Of a stretch of DNA of 5,911 bases, positions 1-5,665 are shown piece by piece. The DNA comes from Reyranella sp. (lineage in GTDB: Bacteria > Pseudomonadota > Alphaproteobacteria > Reyranellales > Reyranellaceae), in assembly GCA_016780605.1 (NCBI GenBank), contig JADHLS010000374.1:1-5911 (forward strand). The letters are read 5' to 3'. How positions within the stretch are numbered: position 1 is the first letter of the stretch; each line of letters opens with the position of its first letter. A program made the position numbers and the translations under genes. A model generated the notes under the pieces. The model was not told the origin of the DNA. It did not search any database and worked only from the letters and a program-made list of their open reading frames with translations.

Positions 1-224
1 ACCAGGCCGAGCGAATCCTGCAGGAAGGGCGGGCCGACCTGATCGCTCTCGCGCGCGAGCTTCTCTACAATCCGAACTGGCCGATGGATGCTGCACAGAA
101 GCTCGGCGTCGATCGGCAATTCGGCTCGGTACCGCCGGCGCAGGCCTACTGGCTCGCCAAGCGAGCGCAATCGGTGAAGAGCGTGGTGCCGTCGACTTAC
201 ATGAAGGGCATCGACGCCGGCTGA
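1..224 (+). CDS. NADH:flavin oxidoreductase, Old Yellow Enzyme family (C-terminal part only)
   Basis: The reading frame enters at base 3 and runs 73 codons to a TGA at 222-224; the 5' part lies outside the window. The visible tail contains [17 protein letters not shown] followed by a short amphipathic stretch (DAAQKLG) and an aromatic-rich end with [12 protein letters not shown]. This matches the last strand and helix of the TIM barrel in YqjM-like OYE proteins, where a conserved 'grADlvalgR.ll.dP.wp' segment closes the FMN site. Such enzymes use NAD(P)H and bound FMN in the cytoplasm, typically to reduce activated C=C bonds. The gene converges on the transporter operon, so it is not in the same transcript, but a second flavin enzyme beside a flavin monooxygenase hints at a shared catabolic theme. 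The family call is fairly safe from this tail; the substrate is unknown. Confidence 0.8.
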   Translation, partial: QAERILQEGRADLIALARELLYNPNWPMDAAQKLGVDRQFGSVPPAQAYWLAKRAQSVKSVVPSTYMKGIDAG

Positions 225-246
225 TCGCTGGCGCGCTCCCAGCGAT
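224..246. terminator. Stem-loop between convergent genes, possible bidirectional terminator
   Basis: ATCGCTGG (224-231) and CCAGCGAT (239-246) form a perfect 8-bp inverted repeat around a 7-nt loop. The hairpin fills almost all of the 24-nt gap between the OYE stop codon (222-224) and the distal permease stop codon (249-251), the expected place for a shared terminator. Only a weak T-run follows on the plus strand (TTTT at 254-257), and none is apparent in the other direction. Strict intrinsic termination is therefore unproven; it could also act as a 3'-end stabiliser. Confidence 0.4.
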
Positions 247-248
247 GA

Positions 249-1052
249 TCAGGTTTTCGCCATCCGAGTGACCTGCGCCTCGGCGCGCTTGCGCAGGAGA
301 TGGGCGGCCGCCATCAGCACGACCGTAAGGACGATCGTCAGCGTCGACACGGCCGCGATCGTGGGATCGATCTGGAAGCGCAGGTCATCCCACATGCGGC
401 GCGGCAGGGTGACGGCGCCGGAGCCGGAGATGAAAAGCGCCACGATCAGCTCGTCGAACGAGGTGATGAAGGCGAACAGCGCGCCGACCAGCACGCCCGG
501 CCGGATCAGCGGCAGCGTCACCTGGAAGAAGGTGCCGCGCGGCGTGGCGCCGAGGCTGAGCGCCGCCTGCTCGAGCCGCGGGTCGATGCCGGCCAGGCTG
601 GCGCTGACGCTGGTGACGACGAAGGGCACGGCGAGGCAGGTGTGGGCTGCAATGAGGCCGGGCGGCGAGCCGACCAGGCCGTAGCGCGAGAAGGCGTAGT
701 AGATGCCGATCGCCACGACGATGCCGGGCACGATCAGCGGCGACAGCACGAGGCCCGCCACCACGATCCGCGCCGCCCGCGGCAGCCGGGCGATGCCCAG
801 CGCCGCCAGGGTGCCGAGCAGTGTGGAGAGCACGACGACGGCGGCGGCGACCCAGAGGCTAAGCCAGGTCGGGCGTAGCCAATCGGCGCTGCTGAAGTAG
901 GCTTCGTACCATTTCAGGCCGAAGGCCGGCGGCGGGAAGGTGAGGTAGGTCGCCGACGAGAACGACACCACGATCACCACCACGATGGGAAAGGCGAGGA
1001 ACAGCAGGATCAGGCCGACGACGGTCGCCGGCAGGACGCGTGTGGCGCTCAT
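249..1052 (-). CDS. ABC transporter permease, PotC-like (spermidine/putrescine-type)
   Basis: This 267-residue inner-membrane protein has about six hydrophobic segments (roughly 7-30, 66-89, 97-121, 133-153, 187-208, 232-252). The cytoplasmic EAA loop, which docks on the ATPase, lies at about 161-186 and reads EQAALSLGAT...FQVTLPLIRPG with the conserved Glu and Gly intact. The TSFDELIVALFISG segment (197-210) is typical of PotC-type permeases. Length matches the family. The ATG at 1052-1050 overlaps the stop codon of the preceding permease gene by 4 nt (ATGA), so translation is probably coupled; a weak GGA lies about 11 nt upstream. It should pair with the neighbouring PotB-like permease to form the membrane channel. 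The gene is last in the run and ends beside a stem-loop. Family is confident; the transported compound is not determined. Confidence 0.9.
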   Translation of the reverse strand: MSATRVLPATVVGLILLFLAFPIVVVIVVSFSSATYLTFPPPAFGLKWYEAYFSSADWLRPTWLSLWVAAAVVVLSTLLGTLAALGIARLPRAARIVVAGLVLSPLIVPGIVVAIGIYYAFSRYGLVGSPPGLIAAHTCLAVPFVVTSVSASLAGIDPRLEQAALSLGATPRGTFFQVTLPLIRPGVLVGALFAFITSFDELIVALFISGSGAVTLPRRMWDDLRFQIDPTIAAVSTLTIVLTVVLMAAAHLLRKRAEAQVTRMAKT

Positions 1053-1864
1053 CGCGCATTCATCCGGAAGGCGTTGCCGACGCCGGGCAGGCGATAGAAC
1101 GCGCCGATGAGGACGAGCGCCGTCGCCAGCAGCACGGCCGACAGGGTCGCGGCGTAGGCCCAGTCGAGCTGGTCGACGCGCTGGGCGATCAGCATCGAGA
1201 TCGTGATCTCGCGCGGGCCGCCCACCATGGCGGGCGTGATGTAGAACCCCAGCGCCAGGACGAACACCAGCAGCACACCGGCGGCGACACCGGGCATGGA
1301 GAGCGGCAGGGTGACCTGCAGGAAGGTGCGCCAGGGCGGCGAGCCCAGGCCCGACGCCGCGCGCAGCAGCGAGGGATCGATCTGGCGCAGCGCATTGGCG
1401 ATCGGCAGGATCATGTAAGGCAGCAGGATGTGGCTCATCGCGATCTGGGTCGCGAGCGGCGTGTTGAGGATGCGCATTGGCCGTTCGAGCAGGCCGGCCG
1501 CCATCAGCGCCTCGTTCAGGATGCCGTGCCGGCCCAGCAGCACCATCCAGGCATAGCTGCGCACCAGCACGCTGGTCCAGAAGGGCAGCATGATCAGCAC
1601 CAGGATCAGCGGCGCCCAGCGCGGCGCCCGCACCAGGGCCAGCGCCACCGGGTAGCCGAGCAGGAGGCTTGCTACGGTGACGATCAACGAGGTGTAGAAG
1701 GTGTTGGCGAAGGTCTTCAGGAACACCGCGTCGTCCGGCAGCGCGGCGTAGTTCGCGACGGTCCAGACCGGATCGGAGACGCTGCGCATCAGCATCGCCA
1801 CCACCGGCAGGGCGTAGAAGGCGAGCATGAAGACGATGAGCGGTGCCGCCAGTAGATATGGCAT
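1049..1864 (-). CDS. ABC transporter permease, PotB-like (spermidine/putrescine-type)
   Basis: Read from the ATG at 1864-1862, the product is 271 residues with about six membrane segments (roughly 3-27, 56-79, 83-109, 137-158, 193-215, 236-257). The EAA loop is at about 167-192 (LRAASGLG...LQVTLPLSMPG), and the usual leading Glu is replaced by Arg. The segment GFYITPAMVGGPRE (206-219) is a hallmark of PotB-like permeases. I chose this start because AGGA sits at 1873-1870, five bases upstream, and lies just outside a palindromic element that covers the next upstream ATG (1900-1898), which has no ribosome-binding site at normal distance. The longer start would add 12 residues (MSRSEARAPRNT). 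An open frame extends to 2017, but that part overlaps the ATPase gene and is unlikely to be coding. It should form a heterodimer with the downstream PotC-like permease. Confidence 0.88.
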   Translation of the reverse strand: MPYLLAAPLIVFMLAFYALPVVAMLMRSVSDPVWTVANYAALPDDAVFLKTFANTFYTSLIVTVASLLLGYPVALALVRAPRWAPLILVLIMLPFWTSVLVRSYAWMVLLGRHGILNEALMAAGLLERPMRILNTPLATQIAMSHILLPYMILPIANALRQIDPSLLRAASGLGSPPWRTFLQVTLPLSMPGVAAGVLLVFVLALGFYITPAMVGGPREITISMLIAQRVDQLDWAYAATLSAVLLATALVLIGAFYRLPGVGNAFRMNAR

Positions 1865-1869
1865 GGTGT

Positions 1870-1873
1870 TCCT
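1870..1873 (-). promoter_or_regulatory. Ribosome-binding site deciding the PotB-like permease start
   Basis: The minus strand reads AGGA, then ACACC, then the ATG at 1864-1862. It abuts the inner edge of the palindromic element (1874-1926), so the element would end exactly where the translation signal begins. This supports the shorter start for the permease. Confidence 0.5.
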
Positions 1874-1926
1874 GGGAGCACGGGCCTCCGACCTGCTCAT
1901 GATGCGGGCCAGAGGCCCGCGCTCCC
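1874..1926. repeat. Palindromic intergenic element with 15-bp arms (REP/RIME-like)
   Basis: On the plus strand, GGGAGCACGGGCCTC (1874-1888) is the reverse complement of GAGGCCCGCGCTCCC (1912-1926) except for one base. In minus-strand RNA that position becomes a G-U pair, giving an unbroken 15-bp stem. The 23-nt interior (1889-1911) holds TCATGA. A second, mutually exclusive hairpin exists: GCGGGCC (1904-1910) pairs with GGCCCGC (1914-1920) over a 3-nt loop. No T-run follows, so an intrinsic terminator is unlikely. It occupies most of the gap between the ATPase stop and the permease start, and the shape resembles dispersed extragenic palindromes. Only one copy is in the window, so repeat status is inferred. 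It could modulate or stabilise the operon mRNA between the SBP-ATPase and permease portions. Confidence 0.6.
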
Positions 1927-1940
1927 TTTGAAGAACAGCC

Positions 1941-3062
1941 TCAGACAAGGATCGTGTCCGCCACCGACCAGGCGATCTCCGCCTGCTCACCGACGTTGCG
2001 CCTGCGGATCGCGGCACTCGACGGCTCCTTCAGCACCATCGAGGTGCCGTCGGCCGCGCGCAGCATGTAGCGGCAGCGTTCGCCCGCGAACACTGCCTCG
2101 GTCACCGTGACGCTCATGCGATTCTGCGGCGCGTGGCCGTTCAGGGTATCGGCAAAGCGCAGCCGCTCGGGACGCGTCGTCAGCGTCACCTGGGTGCCGG
2201 TCGCCGGCCGGGCGGGGCAGAGGGCGCGCACCAGCACGCCCTCGCATTCGGCCACGACGATGTCGTCCTCCAGGCTGCGTACGATCGCCGGCAGGAAATT
2301 CGATTCGCCGATGAAGCCCGCCACGAAACGATTGCACGGCCGGTCGTAGAGATCCTCGGGCCGGCCGACCTGTGCCACCTTGCCGTCGTTCATGACGGCA
2401 ATGCGGTCGGACATGGTCAGCGCCTCTTCCTGGTCGTGCGTGACGTAGATGAAGGTGATGCCGAGATCGGCGTGCAGGCGGCGCATCTCCAGCTGCAGGT
2501 TCTCGCGCAGCTGCTTGTCGAGGGCGCCCAGCGGCTCGTCCATCAGGAGCAGCCGCGGCTTGAAGACGATGGCGCGCGCCAGCGCCACGCGCTGCTGCTG
2601 GCCACCCGAGAGCTGGCGTGGATGACGGCCGCCATAGCCCGGCAACTGCACCAGCTCGAGCGCCTCGCCGACCAGCTTCGCACGCTCGGCCTTGGGGACC
2701 CCGCGCTGCTTCAGCGGAAAGCCAATGTTTTCCTCGACGGTGAGATGTGGAAAGAGCGCGTAGTTCTGGAACACCATGCCGATGTTGCGGCGGTAGGGCG
2801 GCATCGCCACCACCGACTGGCCATCGATGGCGATGTCGCCGGCCGTCGGGGTCTCGAAGCCCGCGATCATCATCAGGGTCGTGGTCTTGCCCGAGCCGCT
2901 CGGCCCCAGAAGGGTCAGGAACTCGCCCGAGCGGATGTCGAGCGAGACCCCGTCGACCGCGTTGGTGCGGTCGTACTTCTTCTCGAGGTCGGCGAGCAAT
3001 ACCGAGGCGCCCCGGATCGAGCCAGGGGCCGTACCGTTCACGGCCCTCAGCTCAGCAGCCAT
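1941..3062 (-). CDS. ABC transporter ATP-binding protein, PotA-like
   Basis: The product is 373 residues when read from the ATG at 3062-3060. All nucleotide-binding motifs are intact: Walker [10 protein letters not shown] (53-61), Q-loop Gln in [10 protein letters not shown] (Q99), signature LSGGQQQ (151-157), Walker B LLLMDEP (171-177), D-loop GALD (179-182) and switch His in YVTHD (H209). The region from about 290 to the end (TTRPERLRF..., [15 protein letters not shown], ending [13 protein letters not shown]) is the C-terminal TOBE-type regulatory domain of PotA/MalK/UgpC-group ATPases. Length is normal for that group. The start overlaps the solute-binding protein stop by 16 nt, consistent with translational coupling, though no clear ribosome-binding site precedes it. 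A GTG at 3041-3039, preceded by GAGGG at short spacing, is an alternative start and would remove seven residues. It energises uptake through the two permeases encoded just downstream. Confidence 0.93.
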   Translation of the reverse strand: MAAELRAVNGTAPGSIRGASVLLADLEKKYDRTNAVDGVSLDIRSGEFLTLLGPSGSGKTTTLMMIAGFETPTAGDIAIDGQSVVAMPPYRRNIGMVFQNYALFPHLTVEENIGFPLKQRGVPKAERAKLVGEALELVQLPGYGGRHPRQLSGGQQQRVALARAIVFKPRLLLMDEPLGALDKQLRENLQLEMRRLHADLGITFIYVTHDQEEALTMSDRIAVMNDGKVAQVGRPEDLYDRPCNRFVAGFIGESNFLPAIVRSLEDDIVVAECEGVLVRALCPARPATGTQVTLTTRPERLRFADTLNGHAPQNRMSVTVTEAVFAGERCRYMLRAADGTSMVLKEPSSAAIRRRNVGEQAEIAWSVADTILV

Positions 3063-4153
3063 TTGTTGAAGCGGTTGACCGCCGCGTCGCGGTTGTCGAT
3101 CCACCAATCGTAGTTGTAGTTGACCAGCTGCTTCTTGATCTCGGGCGCGCTCGGCAGCACGGACAGCCGATCGGGCGGGATGTACTCGTTCGACGCGCTG
3201 TTGACCGAGCCGTAGGGAATGGCGAAGGCGATGCGCGCCTGCGGGATCGCCATGGTCGAATAGGCCACGAATTTCATGGCATTGACCTTGTTCTTGGCGC
3301 CCTTGGGAATGCCCCAGGCGTCGCGCTTGGAGAGACCCTGGCTCCACGAGATCTCCGCCGGCACGCCGGCCGCCTGCAGCGCCGCCATGCGACCGTTCCA
3401 CACCGTGCTCATGGTGACCTCGCGGTCGGTCAGGAGCTGGATGGGCACCGCGCCGGTGTCCCACCACTTGACGACGTCCTTCTTGATCTTGTCGTAGCTC
3501 GCCAGGGCCTTGTCGATGTCGATCGGATAAACCTTGTCCGGCGGCACGCCGGCCGCCAGCAGCGCGAACTCCATCTCGGGAAATCCGCCGGAGGTCGTGC
3601 CGTACATCGCCCGCTCGCCGGGGAATTTCTTGGTGTCCCAGAAGTCCGCCCAGCCCTTGGGCTCGCCTTTGACGAGGTCCTTGCGATAGGCGAGCACCTG
3701 CGCCCACACCAGCATCTCGAGCCCATACTCGAAGCGGTAGATCGGCTCGACTCCGGAATCGATGATGTCGTAGTCGATCTTCTCGAAATAGTCGCCGCGC
3801 TTCTGCAGGTTCATGATCGAGCCGCGGCTGAGCTGCGCCAGGTCCCACTCGACATTGCCGGTCTCGACCATGGCCTTGATCTTGGTCGGGTCGGAGCCTG
3901 GGAAGGCACGCACCTTGATGCCCGAGATCTTCTCGAACGGCTCGTAGTAGGCCTTGACCTGCGCATCGTTCATGGTGCCGCCGAATCCCGCGATGCGCAC
4001 TTCGCCCGAGCCCTTCAGGATGTCGGGGATGGTCGTCTGCTCGGGCCATGCTGCCTGCGCGGCGGCAGGACGGATGAACGGCGCGGCCAGACCGGCGCCG
4101 AGGAGGCCGAGCGTCGTGCGCCGGCCGAAAGTCGTCGAACGTTGTCTGCTCAT
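3047..4153 (-). CDS. Periplasmic solute-binding protein, polyamine-type (PotD-like) ABC importer
   Basis: This is a 368-residue secreted binding protein. The N-terminus has a twin-arginine motif (GRRTTLGLLGAG at about 10-21), a hydrophobic stretch and an AQA-A cleavage site near residue 34, so export by the Tat pathway is likely. No lipobox Cys is seen, so it should be free in the periplasm. The mature part begins with a beta-strand plus Gly-rich turn (EVRIAGFGGTMNDA) followed by a helix (AYYEPFEKISGIKV). This is the usual first unit of extracellular solute-binding proteins of the spermidine/putrescine and iron(III)-like groups. The following segment, NVEWDLAQLSRG, and the Trp/Tyr-rich regions also fit. 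AGGA lies 10 nt before the ATG. It sits 28 nt after the monooxygenase gene and overlaps the ATPase start. Ligand identity cannot be read from the sequence; 'polyamine' is a family label, not a demonstrated substrate. Confidence 0.88.
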   Translation of the reverse strand: MSRQRSTTFGRRTTLGLLGAGLAAPFIRPAAAQAAWPEQTTIPDILKGSGEVRIAGFGGTMNDAQVKAYYEPFEKISGIKVRAFPGSDPTKIKAMVETGNVEWDLAQLSRGSIMNLQKRGDYFEKIDYDIIDSGVEPIYRFEYGLEMLVWAQVLAYRKDLVKGEPKGWADFWDTKKFPGERAMYGTTSGGFPEMEFALLAAGVPPDKVYPIDIDKALASYDKIKKDVVKWWDTGAVPIQLLTDREVTMSTVWNGRMAALQAAGVPAEISWSQGLSKRDAWGIPKGAKNKVNAMKFVAYSTMAIPQARIAFAIPYGSVNSASNEYIPPDRLSVLPSAPEIKKQLVNYNYDWWIDNRDAAVNRFNKWLLS

Positions 4154-4181
4154 GTGCCTGCTTTCCTGTTTCTTGATCGTT

Positions 4182-5498
4182 TCAATACGCCAGGAGATTG
4201 TCGCGGAACTGCTTGTGCTCGTAGGCCTTGCGCATCAGGCCGCGATCCTGCAGGGCGGGCACCAGCCCGTCCTCGATCTCGGCCAGCGTGCGCCTGTTGA
4301 CGTTGGGCATGGAGAACAGGAAGCCGTCGCCGCCCACTTCCTCCATGACCTCGCCCATGCGCGCGGCGATATGGTCGGGCGTGCCGACCAGCTCGACGGA
4401 GAGATCGACGGCGTTGAAGCTCGCCATGGTCTCGCGGATCGAGCGGCCGTTGGCCATCTTGCGGTACTGCTCGAGGTTGGCCTGGTGGCCGTTGGTCGTG
4501 ACGTGATCGGGCAGGGGCTTGTCGAGGTCGAACCTGCCGAAATCGATGTTGGTCACCTTGCCGAAATGCGCCAGCCGTTCGTCGATCTTCTCCATCGCGA
4601 TCGCCAGGCGCTTCTTCTTGCGGTCCTGCGCCTCCTCCATGGTCTCGCCGATGATCGGATTGATCAGGAACAGGACCTTGCAATCCGATGGCTTGCGGCC
4701 CTGCGCCACCATGTGCTTGTGGACGTCATCGCGATAGGCCTTCATCGCCTCGATGCCCTTGGCGTGCACGACGATGGTGTCGGCGTGGGCGGCGGCGAAC
4801 TTGCGGCCGCGCGGCGAGCCACCAGCCTGGGCGATCACCGGCTGGCCCTGCGGCGCCGGTCCGGAATTGAGCGGCCCGCGCGTGCTGAAGAACTTGCCCT
4901 GGTAGTTCACCGCACGGACCTTGGTGTGGTCGACCAGGATGCCGGACTTGCGGTCGGCGACGATGGCGCCCGGCTCCCACGAGCCCCACAGGCCGCGGCA
5001 TACTTCCATGTATTCGTCGGCCATGTCGTAGCGCAGGTCGTGGTCGGGCATGCCCTGCATGCCGAAATTCATCGCCGCGAAGTCGGAGCTGCCGGTGACG
5101 GCGTTCCAGCCGATGCGTCCGCCCGACACCTGGTCGAGCGTCGCCACCAGCCGCGCCAGCAGGTAAGGGTGATAGGCATATGTTCCGAAAGTCGGAACGA
5201 TGCCGATGCGCGAGGTCACCTGGGTCATCAGCGCAGCCACCACGGATGGATCCTGGCGCGGCACGGCGATGGCGTTCTTGAGGTAGATCTCGGTCGAGCC
5301 ACCGAAGCTCTCGCCGACGTAGGAGGAGTCCTCGAGCAGGATGTAGTCGAAGCAGGCGCGTTCGAGCGTGCGCGCCATGTTGAGGAACAGCTCGGGCTCC
5401 ATCCACGTCTCGCCGATGTGGCCGGTCCAGGCCTCGCCCCACGCTTGTGCACTGGAGCCTTGCAAGAACCACGCGAGATGAAACGGTGTGCCGGGCAC
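4182..5498 (-). CDS. LLM-class FMN-dependent monooxygenase, NtaA/SnaA/DszA family
   Basis: This 438-residue cytoplasmic enzyme has a luciferase-like TIM-barrel fold, close to the usual 430-460 of the nitrilotriacetate/dibenzothiophene-sulfone monooxygenase group. Diagnostic segments appear in order: FHLAWFLQGSS (6-16), ACFDYILLEDSS (48-59), RIGIVPTFGTYAYHPY (97-112), LDQVSGGRIGWNAVTGSSDF (121-140), NFGM..PDHDLRYDMADEYMEV (144-166), GKFFSTRGPLN (201-211) and VIAQAGGSPRGRKFAAAHAD (221-240). The family usually has N-[IV]-V-T-S where this protein has NAVTG. Such enzymes use FMNH2 from a separate reductase and O2 to cleave C-N or C-S bonds or hydroxylate; no reductase gene is visible here. The start is GTG at 5498-5496, chosen for a strong GGGGAGG eight bases upstream and because it gives the normal family length. 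It leads the operon with the Pot-like importer, implying it acts on the imported compound. Confidence 0.9.
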   Translation of the reverse strand: MPGTPFHLAWFLQGSSAQAWGEAWTGHIGETWMEPELFLNMARTLERACFDYILLEDSSYVGESFGGSTEIYLKNAIAVPRQDPSVVAALMTQVTSRIGIVPTFGTYAYHPYLLARLVATLDQVSGGRIGWNAVTGSSDFAAMNFGMQGMPDHDLRYDMADEYMEVCRGLWGSWEPGAIVADRKSGILVDHTKVRAVNYQGKFFSTRGPLNSGPAPQGQPVIAQAGGSPRGRKFAAAHADTIVVHAKGIEAMKAYRDDVHKHMVAQGRKPSDCKVLFLINPIIGETMEEAQDRKKKRLAIAMEKIDERLAHFGKVTNIDFGRFDLDKPLPDHVTTNGHQANLEQYRKMANGRSIRETMASFNAVDLSVELVGTPDHIAARMGEVMEEVGGDGFLFSMPNVNRRTLAEIEDGLVPALQDRGLMRKAYEHKQFRDNLLAY

Positions 5499-5506
5499 GG
5501 TTGGGG

Positions 5507-5513
5507 CCTCCCC
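5507..5513 (-). promoter_or_regulatory. Strong ribosome-binding site for the GTG-started monooxygenase
   Basis: The minus strand reads GGGGAGG, 8 nt before the GTG at 5498-5496. It is near-perfect to the anti-Shine-Dalgarno sequence and decides the non-ATG start. It is the strongest ribosome-binding site in the window. Confidence 0.75.
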
Positions 5514-5598
5514 ATTCGCCTATTCGAATGTGAAACCGTAGGCAATTACTGTGCCGCTGGCCAGAATAACTGTTCGCCGTTCCATGCACTCGCCCTCC

Positions 5599-5638
5599 AC
5601 TCGCAACGGCGCGCGAGTTGCATTACCATTGGGGCAAC
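5599..5638. promoter_or_regulatory. Candidate operator: three GCAAC/GTTGC half-sites in alternating orientation
   Basis: GCAAC at 5603-5607, GTTGC at 5617-5621 and GCAAC at 5634-5638 alternate in orientation with spacers of 9 and 12 nt. Overlapping the first pair, ACTCGC (5599-5604) and GCGAGT (5613-5618) form another 6-bp inverted repeat with an 8-nt centre. The last half-site ends 27 nt before the aldolase ATG, where a repressor could block the plus-strand promoter. This is a pattern observation only. Confidence 0.3.
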
Positions 5639-5654
5639 GCCACGAACCGCTTAT

Positions 5655-5658
5655 GGAG
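5655..5658 (+). promoter_or_regulatory. Ribosome-binding site of the class II aldolase-like gene
   Basis: GGAG lies 7 nt before the ATG at 5666-5668, a normal spacing, and supports this start over the in-frame downstream ATG at residue 12. Confidence 0.6.
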
Positions 5659-5665
5659 TTTTGCG

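Larger units (their letters stand above)
5499..5665. promoter_or_regulatory. Divergent intergenic region between monooxygenase operon and aldolase gene
   Basis: This 167-bp gap separates two outward-reading genes and must hold promoters for both. It is more AT-rich than the flanking coding DNA, especially 5514-5580. Visible elements are the perfect palindromes ATTCGAAT (5522-5529) and CTGGCCAG (5557-5564), a repeated TTCGCC (5515-5520 and 5573-5578), and a dyad cluster at 5599-5638. I could not assign a convincing -35/-10 pair in either direction. The arrangement suits shared control of importer, monooxygenase and aldolase-like enzyme, but no regulator gene is in the window. Confidence 0.45.

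Noticed and set aside
1040..1855. Plus-strand open frame of 271 codons opposite the PotB-like permease
   Set aside because: Extreme Gln/Arg/His/Gly content reflects the complement of hydrophobic membrane-segment codons. It has no motif.
1874..1926. Palindromic element as an intrinsic transcription terminator
   Set aside because: No T-run follows the stem in either direction, and two more operon genes lie downstream. Full termination there would silence the permeases.
1865..2017. N-terminal extension of the PotB-like permease to base 2017
   Set aside because: It overlaps the end of the ATPase gene, is Arg/Ser-rich without membrane character, and includes the palindromic element. An internal ATG has a proper ribosome-binding site.
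3063..4049. Upstream extension of the ATPase frame through the binding-protein gene, giving a 702-residue fusion
   Set aside because: The extension is Arg/Gly/His-rich nonsense overlapping the clearly real binding-protein frame. ABC-family similarity starts only near residue 20 of the 373-residue product.
2747..4300. Plus-strand open frame of 517 codons opposite the ATPase and binding-protein genes
   Set aside because: It is a low-complexity Arg/Pro/Ser-rich start and a His/Asp/Leu-rich remainder, antisense to intact ATPase and SBP genes. It has no family signal.
5499..5665. Specific sigma-70 promoters in the divergent region
   Set aside because: Candidates such as TTGCCT at 5545-5540 on the minus strand lack a -10 match at the 16-18 nt spacing, so none was good enough to annotate.
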